A stretch of 43,548 bases of DNA from Pseudomonadota bacterium. GTDB lineage: Bacteria; Pseudomonadota; Alphaproteobacteria; Rhizobiales; Pleomorphomonadaceae. The stretch is from contig JAGSYU010000009.1 in the NCBI GenBank assembly GCA_018262575.1, positions 1 through 43,548 of the forward strand, written 5' to 3'. Below the pieces are notes generated by a model, which searched no databases, was not told the origin of the DNA, and saw only the letters and a program-made list of their open reading frames with translations. How positions within the stretch are numbered: position 1 is the stretch's first letter; the number at the start of each line of letters is the position of its first letter. Made by a program: the position numbers and the translations under genes. Shown in pieces: positions 35,165 through 43,548 of the stretch.

Positions 35165-35194
35165 AGTATATAGTCGGCCACGCCGTCCGGAGAA
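35165..35194 (-). promoter_or_regulatory. Candidate promoter of the zur-like gene
   Basis: On the minus strand TTCTCC (35194-35189) and TATACT (35170-35165) are 18 bases apart. The -10 is strong. The leader before TTG 35141 would be about 17 bases. Confidence 0.4.
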
Positions 35195-35245
35195 AGACTG
35201 ATTGTCGCACCGGTCGCGCCGTCTTCCCGAACCCGAGGCTCCGTC

Positions 35246-36103
35246 ATGCGCTTTCCCGCCGTCGACCGCACCATCCTGATCACCGGCGCCTCGTCCGGCA
35301 TCGGTCTTGCCGCCGCGACCACCCTTGCCGGGCGCGGCTGGCGGGTGTTCGCGACGGTGCGGCGCGATGAGGACCGCCAGAAGCTCGCGGCCATCCCCGG
35401 CGTCACGGCGCTCCTGATGGATTATGCCGATCCCGCCTCGATCGCCGCCACCGCCGAGGCGGTGCTCGCCGCGACCGGCGGCCGGCTCGGCGCCCTTTAC
35501 AACAATGGCGCCTATGGCCAGCCCGGCGCGCTCGAGGATCTGACCACCGAGGTGCTGCGACATGTGTTCGAGGTCAACGTGCTTGGCTGGCACGATCTCA
35601 CCCGCCGTCTGATCCCGGCGATGCGTCAGGCCGGCGCCGGGCGCATCGTCATGTGTTCGTCGATCCTCGGCTTCCTGTCGATGCCCTATCGCGGTGCCTA
35701 CAACGCCTCCAAGCATGCCATCGAAGGTCTCGCCGACAGCTGGCGGCTGGAACTGATCGACGCCGGCATCCACGTCGCCACCCTGCAGCCGGGACCGATC
35801 GCCACCAATTTCACGTCGACCTCGATGAAAAAGTTCCACGAGAACGTCGATGTGGAGGCATCCGCCAACGCCGAAGGCTATCGCCAGCGCCTTTCCGACA
35901 TGCAGCGACCGGCCGAGGCCTCCTTTTTCCGCAAGCCGCCGGAGGCGGTGGTGGACTGTCTTGTCCATGCCTGCGAATCAACCCGACCCCGCCCCTACTA
36001 CCGGGTGACCTGGCTCACCAAGGGCGCGGCCATCGTCAAGCACCTCCTGCCGGCCTCCGTGTTCGTGGCCCTGCTGCATCGCGCCGCCAAGGCCGGCAAT
36101 TGA
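35246..36103 (+). CDS. Short-chain dehydrogenase/reductase (SDR)
   Basis: Classical SDR fold, 285 residues. The cofactor motif TGASSGIG is at residues 13-20, with a following Arg-rich [10 protein letters not shown] that suggests NADP preference; NNGAYG replaces the usual NNAG; the catalytic set is Ser in MCSSILG and YNASK. The tail [22 protein letters not shown] resembles SDRs of the retinol/hydroxysteroid type that sit close to membranes. The substrate is not predictable. GAGG precedes the ATG. It is divergent from the zur-like gene, from which a 104-base region separates it. Confidence 0.85.
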   Translation: MRFPAVDRTILITGASSGIGLAAATTLAGRGWRVFATVRRDEDRQKLAAIPGVTALLMDYADPASIAATAEAVLAATGGRLGALYNNGAYGQPGALEDLTTEVLRHVFEVNVLGWHDLTRRLIPAMRQAGAGRIVMCSSILGFLSMPYRGAYNASKHAIEGLADSWRLELIDAGIHVATLQPGPIATNFTSTSMKKFHENVDVEASANAEGYRQRLSDMQRPAEASFFRKPPEAVVDCLVHACESTRPRPYYRVTWLTKGAAIVKHLLPASVFVALLHRAAKAGN

Positions 36104-36277
36104 CGAGCGGCGGCAAGGATTTGCCAGGTCGAAGAGGGGACGCTTCCCGACCGCAACGATACCCGCGAAACGGGCGGAAAAGATTGGCTTCCGGCTTCAC
36201 ATCACCGACATCATCAGCGTAGAGTATTCTCGCGTGGGGTGGGATCGGATGCCTGCCTCGGTGAAGGAGAGCGTGAG

Positions 36278-36835
36278 GTGACGATCGCCGTCTCGCCGGA
36301 CGCACACCCGGCGCTGGTGTTGAATGCGGATTACCGCCCGCTGAGCTATTTCCCTTTGTCGCTCTGGTCCTGGCAGGATGCGATCAAGGCGGTGTTTCTT
36401 GACCGCGTCAATATCGTCTCCGAATACGACGTGCTGGTGCGCAGCCCGAGCTTCGAATTCCACCTGCCATCGGTCGTTTCGCTCAAGACCTTCGTCAAGC
36501 CGTCGCGCCAGCCGGTCTTCACGCGGTTCAACGTCTTCCTGCGCGACCGCTTCGAGTGCCAGTATTGCGGCAGCCGTGACGACCTTACCTTCGATCATCT
36601 GATCCCGCGCTCCAAGGGTGGCCAGACCACGTGGGAGAACGTCGTCGCCGCCTGCTCGCCCTGCAATCTCAGGAAGGCCGACAAGACGGTATCGGAGGTC
36701 GGCATGACGCTGGCCGGCCGGCCCTTCGCGCCCACCGTGCACGACCTCCACAACAACGGCCGGATGTTCCCGCCCAACCATCTTCACGAAAGCTGGCTGG
36801 ATTTCCTCTACTGGGACGTCGAACTCGACCCGTGA
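36278..36835 (+). CDS. HNH endonuclease
   Basis: A 185-residue protein. The N-terminal half (ALVLNADYRPLSYFPLSLWSW, in part; FLDRVNIVSEYD) is the conserved leader of a chromosomal HNH family widespread in alphaproteobacteria. The nuclease core has zinc Cys pairs CQYC (94, 97) and CSPC (126, 129), DH at 106-107, GGQTTWENVVAAC and the Asn-Arg-Lys segment. It is thus expected to bind zinc and cut DNA; its role is not known. The GTG start at 36278 has AAGGAG eight bases upstream. No phage or toxin-system gene is near. It ends five bases from the convergent GGDEF/EAL gene. Confidence 0.85.
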   Translation: MTIAVSPDAHPALVLNADYRPLSYFPLSLWSWQDAIKAVFLDRVNIVSEYDVLVRSPSFEFHLPSVVSLKTFVKPSRQPVFTRFNVFLRDRFECQYCGSRDDLTFDHLIPRSKGGQTTWENVVAACSPCNLRKADKTVSEVGMTLAGRPFAPTVHDLHNNGRMFPPNHLHESWLDFLYWDVELDP

Positions 36836-36840
36836 CCACC

Positions 36841-38952
36841 TCACGCCAGGCGCTGGCTGGCCGCCTGCCGTTCGCGCTCGATGCGGCGCAAGATTTCCGA
36901 GCGCACCGTCGGTGCACCGAAATAATACCCCTGCAACTCGTGGCAGCCGGCCCGCTTCAGCGCGTCGGCTTCCTCGGCCACCTCGATGCCTTCAGCCGTC
37001 ACCTCGGCACCCAGCGTTTCAGCCAGCGCCACCGCCGCCTGCACCAGGCTCTGCGAGGCCGGATCGCGAATGACGTCGATCACCACCGACCGGTCGATCT
37101 TCACCTTGTCAAAGGCAAACCGGCGCAGATAGGCAACCGACGAGAAACCGGTACCGAAGTCGTCGAGCGCCACCGACACGCCCAGCGCGTGCAGCGCCTC
37201 GATGCTGCGGCGCGCCCGCTCCGGCTCGGAAGCGAGGAAGCTTTCGGTGATGTCGAGTTCCAGACGGTCCGGCGGCATGCCCGCCGTCTTGAGGATGGCC
37301 CCGAGGCTATCGGGAAAGCTGGGGTCGCGGAACTGGGCGGCAAACACGTTGACCACCATCTTGAGCTCGCCGAACGCCCGGGCGTCGCGAACGACGCGGC
37401 GCAGCACGTAGCTGCCGATCAGGTCGCTCATGCCGGCTTCCTCGGCAACGGCGAGGAAGACCGCCGGGCTGACGGGACCGGCCGGACGAATCCAGCGAAC
37501 CAGCGCTTCGACGGCGGAAATGGCGCCGGTCTTCGCTGAGACGACCGGCTGATAGTGAACCTGAAGACCATCGGCCACCACGGCCTCGCGCAGTTCGGTG
37601 GCGAGCGCTGCCCGCGCCTGGCGATCGGCATCCATGCTGGCGGTGTACAGGTCGACCCGATTCTTGCCCCCGGCCTTGGCAACATACATGGCGACGTCGG
37701 CCCGCCGCACCAGTTCGCCCGGCGTCAGCCCGCCATCGGCATCGGCGGCCACCCCCACCGAGCAGCCGACCTTCACCGTCCGTCCCTCGAAGTCGAAGGC
37801 CTCGTCGAGGAAGTCGACAAAGCTCTCTCCGAGGCCACGCGCCCGTTCGGCGGCCTCGGGCCCCTCGACCACCACCGCGAACTCATCGCCACCGAGGCGA
37901 GCCAACGTACCGCAGTCGCCGACCAGCGCGCGGAAGCCGGCCGCCGACGCCCGGATCAGCCGGTCGCCGACGTCATGGCCATAGGTGTCGTTCACTTCCT
38001 TGAAACCGTCGAGGTCGGCAAACAGCACGGCGATGGAACGGTCCGGACCAGCGTAGGCGGCGGCGAGCCGCTGATGGAAGGAGGCCCGGTTGGGCAGGCC
38101 GGACAACGGGTCGTGGCTCGCCGCGTAGCGCGCCGCCGTCTCGTCGTCATGCAGACCACTCATCATCTTCCAGATGGTGACGATCAGAACGCCCATCACC
38201 ACGAACAGCAGCCCCAGAACGGCGAGCACCGGCAGTTGGGCGCGCGCCATCGCCTCGGTACCGGAAACGCGCGGCTCCCAACCGATCGAGCCGAGACGGA
38301 CGCCCGCCGCCGAGGTCAGCGGCACAACATCCGCCCCGACCGGCGCCGGGCCGAGGATGAGGTGCCGAACTCCAAGCGCGTCGGCCATCACCTTGAACTG
38401 CGTTCCAGTCACCAACCGGCCGACCAGGAGATAGTGCGGACGATTGTCCGGCGCTGAACCGGTCCGTATTTCGATCTGGTGCAGTCCCGCCACCAGGGAC
38501 CCGAGGCGTGACTGGACAAAGCCGGACGCTGGCTGATGCGGCTGCAAGCGTGCGGCAGCGATGAGAGCGGCGATATCATCCCGACTGATGCCAATACCGT
38601 CCCCGCCCGCCGCCCGCCCCTCGTGGAAGGCGCGTATCGGCGTGCCCTCGGCATCGACAACCAGCAACGTGTCGAACAAGCGACCGCTCTCGGCGGGAAG
38701 GTGCAGATCGTCATCGGCAAAGGAGGCGTGCCAGGTGGCGAACTCGGTGGCGGCGAGCCCCATCCGGTCGAGCGCCTCGCCCTTCAGCACGTCCACCACC
38801 CGGGAAATGCTCTGCCGATCGATGTCGTTCACCTCGGCCGCCATGCGAGACATGGCGAGATAGACCACCGCCGCCGCGGCGAGCGCCGTCAGCGTGGTCG
38901 GAACGACCACGCCGAAGGCGAACTCCATCCAGCGGCGATTGGCGAAAATCAA
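36841..38952 (-). CDS. Membrane GGDEF/EAL protein with CHASE4-like sensor
   Basis: Inner-membrane c-di-GMP enzyme, 703 residues. Membrane helices at about 10-34 and 239-262 bracket a periplasmic CHASE4-like domain (RMGLAATEFATWHASF typical). The GGDEF domain has an intact RLGGDEFAVV (GGDEF at 354-358) but no clear RxxD inhibitory site before it. The EAL domain keeps EAL (482-484), DITES, DDFGTGFSS (597-605), KID (618-620), AEGIE and QGYYFGAP. Both activities are possible. The TTG at 38952 gives a basic RRW before helix 1; an ATG at 38928 is the alternative, and neither has a strong ribosome site. Confidence 0.88.
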   Translation of the reverse strand: MIFANRRWMEFAFGVVVPTTLTALAAAAVVYLAMSRMAAEVNDIDRQSISRVVDVLKGEALDRMGLAATEFATWHASFADDDLHLPAESGRLFDTLLVVDAEGTPIRAFHEGRAAGGDGIGISRDDIAALIAAARLQPHQPASGFVQSRLGSLVAGLHQIEIRTGSAPDNRPHYLLVGRLVTGTQFKVMADALGVRHLILGPAPVGADVVPLTSAAGVRLGSIGWEPRVSGTEAMARAQLPVLAVLGLLFVVMGVLIVTIWKMMSGLHDDETAARYAASHDPLSGLPNRASFHQRLAAAYAGPDRSIAVLFADLDGFKEVNDTYGHDVGDRLIRASAAGFRALVGDCGTLARLGGDEFAVVVEGPEAAERARGLGESFVDFLDEAFDFEGRTVKVGCSVGVAADADGGLTPGELVRRADVAMYVAKAGGKNRVDLYTASMDADRQARAALATELREAVVADGLQVHYQPVVSAKTGAISAVEALVRWIRPAGPVSPAVFLAVAEEAGMSDLIGSYVLRRVVRDARAFGELKMVVNVFAAQFRDPSFPDSLGAILKTAGMPPDRLELDITESFLASEPERARRSIEALHALGVSVALDDFGTGFSSVAYLRRFAFDKVKIDRSVVIDVIRDPASQSLVQAAVALAETLGAEVTAEGIEVAEEADALKRAGCHELQGYYFGAPTVRSEILRRIERERQAASQRLA

Positions 38953-39108
38953 GGCAATGATCCATTCGTACTATCTTGCGCAGTTTAGCGTGCTACCGTT
39001 AAAGGCTCGCAAATTCCTCCGAGTAACTTCGGGAAAAACGCGAATTCGGCAGGTCCCTTCCCTTGGGGGGCCGGACTCGCGAGCTCCCCAGGAAGTCAGG
39101 CGAACTCC

Positions 39109-40008
39109 ATGTCGAACCGCGCCCGCGCCACCTTGATCGGCCTCACCGCCATTCTCATGTGGTCGATGCTCGGCGTCTTCACCGGTGGTTCGGGAGCCGT
39201 GCCCCCCTTCCTGCTCAACGCCCTCTGCTTCGGCCTGTCCGGCTCGGTCGCCACGATCTGGTTGATCGCCCGCGGCCGCGTCGGCGTTCTGCGGCAGCCG
39301 CTGCGGGTATGGGCTGTCGGCACGCTCGGCCTGTTCGGCTACCACGCTCTCTACTTCACGGCACTGCGCACGGCACCGCTGGTCGAGGCCGGCCTCATCA
39401 ACTACCTCTGGCCGCTGCTCATCGTGCTGTTTTCCGGCCTGCTGCCGGGCGAACGCCTGCGCGTCCATCACCTCGCCGGTGTCGCGCTCGGCTTTTCCGG
39501 CGCCGCCCTTCTGGTAACCGCGGGCCGGTCATTGACGCTCGACGGCGGCTACGCCTTCGGCTATCTCGCCGCCTTCCTCGCCGCCGTGGTCTGGGCGGGC
39601 TATTCGGTCATCTCGCGGCGCTTTGCCGGCGTGCCGTCGGAAGCCGTCGCCGGCTTCTGCCTCGCCACCGCCCTCCTCAGCCTGCTCTGCCACGCCGCCT
39701 TCGAGAAAACGGTGCTGCCCGCCGGTTCCTTTGAATGGCTGATGGTGCTGCTGCTCGGCGTCTTTCCGGTCGGTCTCGCCTTCTTCGTCTGGGACCATGG
39801 CGTCAAGCACGGCGACATCCAGTTGATCGGCACCGCCGCCTACGCCACACCGATCCTGTCGACGCTGCTGCTGACGCTGACCGGCTACGGCGCGCTCGGC
39901 TGGACGACGGCGATCGCCTGCCTGCTCGTCACCCTCGGCGCCCTCATCGCAGCCTGGGATGCACTGCCCTTCCGCCGGCGACCCGCCGCCGGCAAGGCCC
40001 TCACCTGA
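39109..40008 (+). CDS. DMT-family exporter, YddG-like (EamA)
   Basis: Inner-membrane protein of 299 residues with about ten membrane helices in two EamA repeats. The stretches TAILMWSMLGVFTG, FTALRTAPLVEAGLINYLWPLLIVLFSGLLPGE (parts) and FFVWDHGVKHGDIQLIGTAAYATPILSTLLL (parts) match the YddG group, exporters of aromatic amino acids in enteric bacteria. The true substrate here is open. It is divergent from the GGDEF/EAL gene (156-base gap) and its stop overlaps the stop region of gloB by eight bases. Confidence 0.85.
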   Translation: MSNRARATLIGLTAILMWSMLGVFTGGSGAVPPFLLNALCFGLSGSVATIWLIARGRVGVLRQPLRVWAVGTLGLFGYHALYFTALRTAPLVEAGLINYLWPLLIVLFSGLLPGERLRVHHLAGVALGFSGAALLVTAGRSLTLDGGYAFGYLAAFLAAVVWAGYSVISRRFAGVPSEAVAGFCLATALLSLLCHAAFEKTVLPAGSFEWLMVLLLGVFPVGLAFFVWDHGVKHGDIQLIGTAAYATPILSTLLLTLTGYGALGWTTAIACLLVTLGALIAAWDALPFRRRPAAGKALT

Positions 40009-40771
40009 AGCTGTCCTTCAGCCGGCGCAATTCGGCGAACACCTCCACCGCCGGCCGGCCCGCCAGCCCCAGCCGCTCAGCGAGCTCCGGATCGCCAGCC
40101 CTCAGAAACGGATTGGTGAGGCGCTCTTGCTTGAGCGGCACCGGCACCGTCGGTCGCCCGGTGGCCCGTAGAGCCTCCACCTCGGCGAGCCGCTCGGCCA
40201 ACGCCGCATTGTCGGGATCGACCGTCAAAGCGAAGCGGCCGTTGGACGCGGTATACTCATGCCCGGGGCAGACGGCCGTCTCAGGCGGCAGCGCGGCAAG
40301 GCGGAGGAGCGAGTCCCACATGTCCGCCGCGCTGCCCTCGAACAGGCGGCCGCAGCCGAGCGAGAACAGCGTATCGCCACAAAACAGCGCCCGCGCCATC
40401 GGTGCGTGGTAGGCGATGTGGCCTCGGGTGTGGCCGGGCGTCGCGATGACGCGGAAGGCAAGCGGACCGACGGAAAAAGCCTCGCCATCCACCACCGCCC
40501 GGTCGAGCGGCGGCAGCCGATGAGCATCGGCCGCCGCGCCGATGCGCTTTGCCCCGGTGCGTTCGACGATCTCGGCAGCGCCCTCGATGTGATCGCCGTG
40601 GTGATGGGTCAGCAGGAGCGCATCAAGCCGGCCGCCGGCTGCCTCGACGGCGGCAAGGATCGGCGCCGCCTCCGGCGCGTCGATGACCACGGCGGCACCG
40701 CTGTCCTCATCGCGGAGAAGGTAGGCATAGTTGTCGCTCAGACAGGCGATGACGTCGATCTTGTAAACCAT
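40001..40771 (-). CDS. gloB: Hydroxyacylglutathione hydrolase (glyoxalase II)
   Basis: Metallo-beta-lactamase-fold enzyme that splits S-lactoylglutathione into lactate and glutathione, finishing methylglyoxal clearance. The 256-residue protein shows LLTHHHGDHIEG (metal ligands), VIATPGHTRGHIAYH, FCGDTLFSLGCGRLFEG and CPGHEYT, with the C-terminal glutathione-binding HAGH domain (NPFLR). It is complete. The gene is divergent from the methyltransferase and tail-overlaps the exporter gene. It is the functional counterpart of mgsA in this window; gloA is not seen. Confidence 0.94.
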   Translation of the reverse strand: MVYKIDVIACLSDNYAYLLRDEDSGAAVVIDAPEAAPILAAVEAAGGRLDALLLTHHHGDHIEGAAEIVERTGAKRIGAAADAHRLPPLDRAVVDGEAFSVGPLAFRVIATPGHTRGHIAYHAPMARALFCGDTLFSLGCGRLFEGSAADMWDSLLRLAALPPETAVCPGHEYTASNGRFALTVDPDNAALAERLAEVEALRATGRPTVPVPLKQERLTNPFLRAGDPELAERLGLAGRPAVEVFAELRRLKDSFR

Positions 40772-40874
40772 TGGGCGCTTCCTTTACCGGCTTCGCGAAA
40801 AAAGGCGGCGGCCGCCCATTGCGGCGAAGCAACAGTCGATCAATATGGCGGAAAGGGCAAGGGTGCCGCAAAGA

Positions 40875-40905
40875 CACCCCGAGGCACCCCCACCCCGAGG
40901 CACCC
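40875..40905 (+). repeat. Short tandem repeat before the methyltransferase gene
   Basis: Two head-to-tail copies of CACCCCGAGGCACCC (40875-40889 and 40891-40905), one base apart. They lie 13 bases before the ATG at 40919, just ahead of and touching the GGAG ribosome-site region, so copy number could affect translation. Confidence 0.75.
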
Positions 40906-40918
40906 TGGAGCGTTGCGC

Positions 40919-41677
40919 ATGTTTCTCGACGTCGTCGACCTCAGGGACTTCTATTCGAGCGACCTCGGCCACGTCATCCGGCCCATTCTTGCCGATCATC
41001 TCAGGAAGCTTTGGCCCAGCGTTTCCGGCGACCGGCTGGCCGGCCTCGGCTTCGCCACGCCCTATCTCGCGCCGTTTCGCGACGAGGCAGACCGCACGCT
41101 GGCGCTGATGCCGGCCGCTCAGGGGGCGGTCAACTGGCCGGCCGGCGGCCCCTCCGCCTCGGCGCTGGTCTGCGACGACATGCTGCCACTTCCCGATTCG
41201 TCCATCGACCGGTTGATGATCGTCCACGCGCTCGAGATGGCCAACGACCCAGCCGAACTTCTGAAGGAAGCCTGGCGCGTGCTGTCACCGGGCGGCCGGG
41301 TATTGGCCGTCGTGCCCAACCGCCGCGGCCTCTGGGCGCGCCTCGATACCTCGCCCTTCGGCTACGGCCGGCCGTTCTCGCGTGGCCAGATCACCAAGCT
41401 CCTGCGTGAGACATCCTTCTCGCCAACCGCCTGGGACGAAGCGCTCTACGTGATGCCGGTGCCGCGTCGTCGCTTTCTGCACGCCAGCGCCCGCTGGGAG
41501 GCGATCGGCGCCCGTCTGTGGCCGGCCTTTGCCGGCGTCATCCTGGTGGAAGCGGCCAAGCACCTCCATCAGGGCATACCGATGATCCGCCGCGTTCGCT
41601 CGCCGGCCATCCGCCCGGTGCTGCTGCCATCGCCGGCCGGCCTGCCAAGCCCGCGCCGCACCGGTCCCGCCTGTTAG
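40919..41677 (+). CDS. Class I SAM-dependent methyltransferase
   Basis: A 252-residue protein of the Methyltransf_11 type. LAGLGFATPYLAPF stands for the SAM-binding motif I; CDDMLPLPDSSIDRLMIVHALEMANDP and RVLSPGGRVLAVVPNRRGLWAR (parts) are motifs II-III. The C-terminal part is basic and includes a hydrophobic stretch (LWPAFAGVILVEAAKHL). The substrate is unknown; this gene beside gloB and metW-metX recurs in rhizobial genomes, to my knowledge. GGAG precedes the ATG by eight bases. The frame is open far upstream but that part is antisense to gloB. It ends two bases from the convergent metW. Confidence 0.85.
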   Translation: MFLDVVDLRDFYSSDLGHVIRPILADHLRKLWPSVSGDRLAGLGFATPYLAPFRDEADRTLALMPAAQGAVNWPAGGPSASALVCDDMLPLPDSSIDRLMIVHALEMANDPAELLKEAWRVLSPGGRVLAVVPNRRGLWARLDTSPFGYGRPFSRGQITKLLRETSFSPTAWDEALYVMPVPRRRFLHASARWEAIGARLWPAFAGVILVEAAKHLHQGIPMIRRVRSPAIRPVLLPSPAGLPSPRRTGPAC

Positions 41678-41679
41678 CG

Positions 41680-42315
41680 CTATCGGCCGTTACGCGACAG
41701 CAGGAACACCGCCTGCGCGCCGAGAATGTTCCAGACGATCCACGGCAGGCTGAATGGCAACCGCTGGCCGGCACCGTTGAGGACAATCGCCTGATCGACA
41801 TGGGCATCGACAGTCCTGGCCAGCTCGACGAAGTCGCGGATGGTACAGAAATGGATGTTGGGCGTGTCGTACCAGGAATAGGGCAAGCGCTTGCTCACCG
41901 GCATGCGGCCGAGAAACATCAGACGGAAGCGCACGTCGAGGTGGCCGAAATTCGGCAACGACACCACCACTCGGCGGCCGATGCGCAACATCTCGTCGAG
42001 CACCCGGCGTGCATTGCGCGTCGCCTGGATGGTGTGGCTCAGCACGACATAGTCGAACGACTGGTCCGGATACTGCACGAGATCGCTGTCGGCATCACCC
42101 TGGATCACGGAGAGGCCGCGCGCCACGGCGGCGTTGACGCCCTCCTGGCTGATCTCGATGCCCCGCGCGTCGACGCCGCGCGTCCGCTCCAGGAGTTCGA
42201 GCAGTGCGCCGTCGCCACAGCCGACATCGAGCACGCGCGAGCCCGGCTCGATCAGCCCGGCGATCAGCCGGAGATCGATACGGACGTCGGAAGCAAGGTC
42301 AGCGAGGTCGGTCAT
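41680..42315 (-). CDS. metW: Methionine biosynthesis protein MetW
   Basis: A 211-residue SAM-fold protein of the MetW family, which works with MetX in homoserine acylation and is required for full MetX activity in several bacteria. The motif [15 protein letters not shown] is plain, followed by [25 protein letters not shown] (parts), [15 protein letters not shown] and [21 protein letters not shown] (parts) with the family-typical [15 protein letters not shown]. Its ATG overlaps the metX stop (ATGA), so the two are translationally coupled. Confidence 0.95.
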   Translation of the reverse strand: MTDLADLASDVRIDLRLIAGLIEPGSRVLDVGCGDGALLELLERTRGVDARGIEISQEGVNAAVARGLSVIQGDADSDLVQYPDQSFDYVVLSHTIQATRNARRVLDEMLRIGRRVVVSLPNFGHLDVRFRLMFLGRMPVSKRLPYSWYDTPNIHFCTIRDFVELARTVDAHVDQAIVLNGAGQRLPFSLPWIVWNILGAQAVFLLSRNGR

Positions 42316-43523
42316 TGGATGTCCTCCGCCGCCGGCCCGGCGATGCCGCGCGCCCGCGCCGCGCCGGTCAGGAAGCCGCGTACGATGCGGAACTGTTCGG
42401 GAACCTCGAGCAGGAAGCTGTCGTGGCCGCGGTCGCTGTCGATCTCCACGAAGCTGACGGGCGCTCCGGCAGCATTGAGCGCATGCACCACCGCCCGGCT
42501 TTCCGACGTCGGGTACAGCCAGTCGGACGTAAACGACAGCACGCAGAAGCGCGTCTTCGTTCCCTTGAACACATTGGCCAGAATGCCGCCATGGTCGGCG
42601 GCGAGGTCGAAATAGTCGGTCGCCCGCGTGACATAGAGATAGGAGTTGGCGTCGAAGCGGTCGACGAAACTCATGCCCTGATGCCGGAGGTAGCTCTCGA
42701 TCTGGAAGTCGGCGTCAAAGCCGAAGGCCACCGCCTCACGGTCCTGCAGGTTGCGGCCGAATTTCTGGTGCAGCGAGCGGTCCGACATGTAGGTGATGTG
42801 CGCGGCCATACGCGCCACGGCGAGGCCCTTCTTCGGGTTACGCCCGGCCTCGAGATAGCGGCCGTCGCACCATTCGGGATCGGCCATCACCGCCTGCCGC
42901 CCCACCTCGTGGAAGGCGATGTTCTGCGAAGAATGGCGGTAGCTGGTGGCAATCGCCACCGCCGAGAACACGCGCTCCGGATAGCTCGCCGTCCATTGCA
43001 GCGCCTGCATGCCGCCCATTGACCCCCCCACCACCGCGAACAGCTGCTCGATGCCGAGCGCGGTGACCAGCATGGCCTGCGCCCTGACCATGTCGGCGAT
43101 GGTGACCACCGGCAGGTCGAGAGCGTAGGGCCGGCCGGTGTCGGGGTTGGTGCTGGCCGGGCCGGTGGTACCAAGGCAGCCGCCGAGCACGTTGGAGCAG
43201 ATGACGAAGAAGCGGTCGGTATCGATCGGCTTGCCGGGACCGACCATCACCGCCCACCAGCCCGGCTTGCCGGTCACCGGGTTGGTGCTGGCGACATGCT
43301 GGTCGCCGGTCAGCGCGTGGCAGATCAGGATGGCGTTGGAGTGATCGGCGTTGAGCTCGCCATAGGTTTGATAGGCGATCTGCCAGGGCGCGATCGCTGG
43401 ACCGGCGTCAAGGGTAAGCGGCGCATCCGTGCCGAAGCGCATGACGAGGCTCGAAGGATTGTCGGCCTCGCTGCGGCGCAGGTTTGCCTGCGCGTCGGTC
43501 TCGGTGAGGGTAGCGTCCAGCAT
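42312..43523 (-). CDS. metX: Homoserine O-acyltransferase (acetyltransferase) MetX
   Basis: First committed step of methionine synthesis: acylation of homoserine, normally with acetyl-CoA. Alpha/beta-hydrolase fold, about 403 residues. Seen: [26 protein letters not shown] (parts), [17 protein letters not shown], the nucleophile elbow [18 protein letters not shown] (Asp) and [10 protein letters not shown] (His). Succinyl- versus acetyl-specific forms cannot be told apart with certainty by eye. The ATG at 43523 has GGACGAG before it; a GTG at 43538 is in frame and the frame is open to the window edge, so the true start could be further upstream. A leader element such as a SAM riboswitch would lie outside the window. 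Confidence 0.93.
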   Translation of the reverse strand: MLDATLTETDAQANLRRSEADNPSSLVMRFGTDAPLTLDAGPAIAPWQIAYQTYGELNADHSNAILICHALTGDQHVASTNPVTGKPGWWAVMVGPGKPIDTDRFFVICSNVLGGCLGTTGPASTNPDTGRPYALDLPVVTIADMVRAQAMLVTALGIEQLFAVVGGSMGGMQALQWTASYPERVFSAVAIATSYRHSSQNIAFHEVGRQAVMADPEWCDGRYLEAGRNPKKGLAVARMAAHITYMSDRSLHQKFGRNLQDREAVAFGFDADFQIESYLRHQGMSFVDRFDANSYLYVTRATDYFDLAADHGGILANVFKGTKTRFCVLSFTSDWLYPTSESRAVVHALNAAGAPVSFVEIDSDRGHDSFLLEVPEQFRIVRGFLTGAARARGIAGPAAEDIQ

Positions 43524-43548
43524 TATCTCGTCCAGCACCCGGGCGGCA

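Noticed and set aside
34610-35968. IspG as part of a very long fusion protein extending to 35968
   Set aside because: The frame is merely open through the zur-like gene and the antisense of the SDR gene; IspG begins at ATG 34609 with its normal N-terminus.
43500-43548. SAM riboswitch upstream of metX
   Set aside because: Such elements often precede metX in this group, but the window ends about 25 bases beyond the start codon, so nothing can be seen.

Overview
The window is 43.5 kb of dense, GC-rich chromosome from an alphaproteobacterium, most likely order Hyphomicrobiales (Rhizobiales). The basis is the Tad/Cpa pilus cluster, PhaR, the phaR / rpmF / mtgA neighbourhood, a PutA that lacks a DNA-binding domain beside an Lrp-type PutR, the metX-metW pair, and sites resembling CtrA boxes (TTAA-N7-TTAA). 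I cannot fix the genus. I see no rRNA, tRNA, insertion sequence, prophage, integrase or CRISPR array. Almost all of it reads as core chromosome.

Layout. (1) 1-8055, plus strand: Tad (Flp) pilus export genes cpaA (tail only), cpaB, cpaC, cpaD, cpaE, cpaF, tadB, tadC, closed by a bidirectional terminator. cpaB appears damaged: its well-placed start codon is out of frame with the body of the protein and the membrane anchor is missing. (2) 8123-18506, minus strand: a nucleoside uptake and salvage cluster. It reads bmpA (periplasmic binding protein), an intrinsic terminator/attenuator, the ABC ATPase and two permeases, then cdd, a purine nucleoside phosphorylase, deoA, deoB, add and upp. A near-perfect copy of the RutR palindrome lies upstream of bmpA. 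(3) 18941-20395, plus: mgsA and glk. (4) 20434-26039: a large AsmA-family protein with a VVPPA-type repeat tail, phaR, and an EAL phosphodiesterase with a degenerate GGDEF domain. (5) 26176-28313: a perfect CtrA-type box, a small unrecognised gene, rpmF, mtgA and a candidate small RNA with an anti-Shine-Dalgarno loop. (6) 28416-32213: putA and the divergent putR. (7) 32290-36835: ispA and ispG (isoprenoid synthesis), a Zur-like Fur-family regulator, an SDR oxidoreductase and an HNH endonuclease. (8) 36841-43523: a membrane CHASE4-like/GGDEF/EAL protein, a YddG-like exporter, gloB, a methyltransferase, metW and metX.

How the genes work together. The nucleoside cluster forms a full route: import, deamination (cdd, add), phosphorolysis (punA, deoA), sugar-phosphate isomerisation (deoB) and uracil recapture (upp). 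The Tad pilus, two c-di-GMP proteins and CtrA-like sites suggest a link between surface attachment and the cell cycle, but that is inference. mgsA and gloB are the two ends of methylglyoxal metabolism; glk feeds glycolysis. No wholly new multi-gene system is evident. The most interesting items are the candidate sRNA at 28213-28313, the RutR-like operator plus attenuator of the nucleoside cluster, the perfect CtrA box beside an unknown gene, and the broken cpaB.
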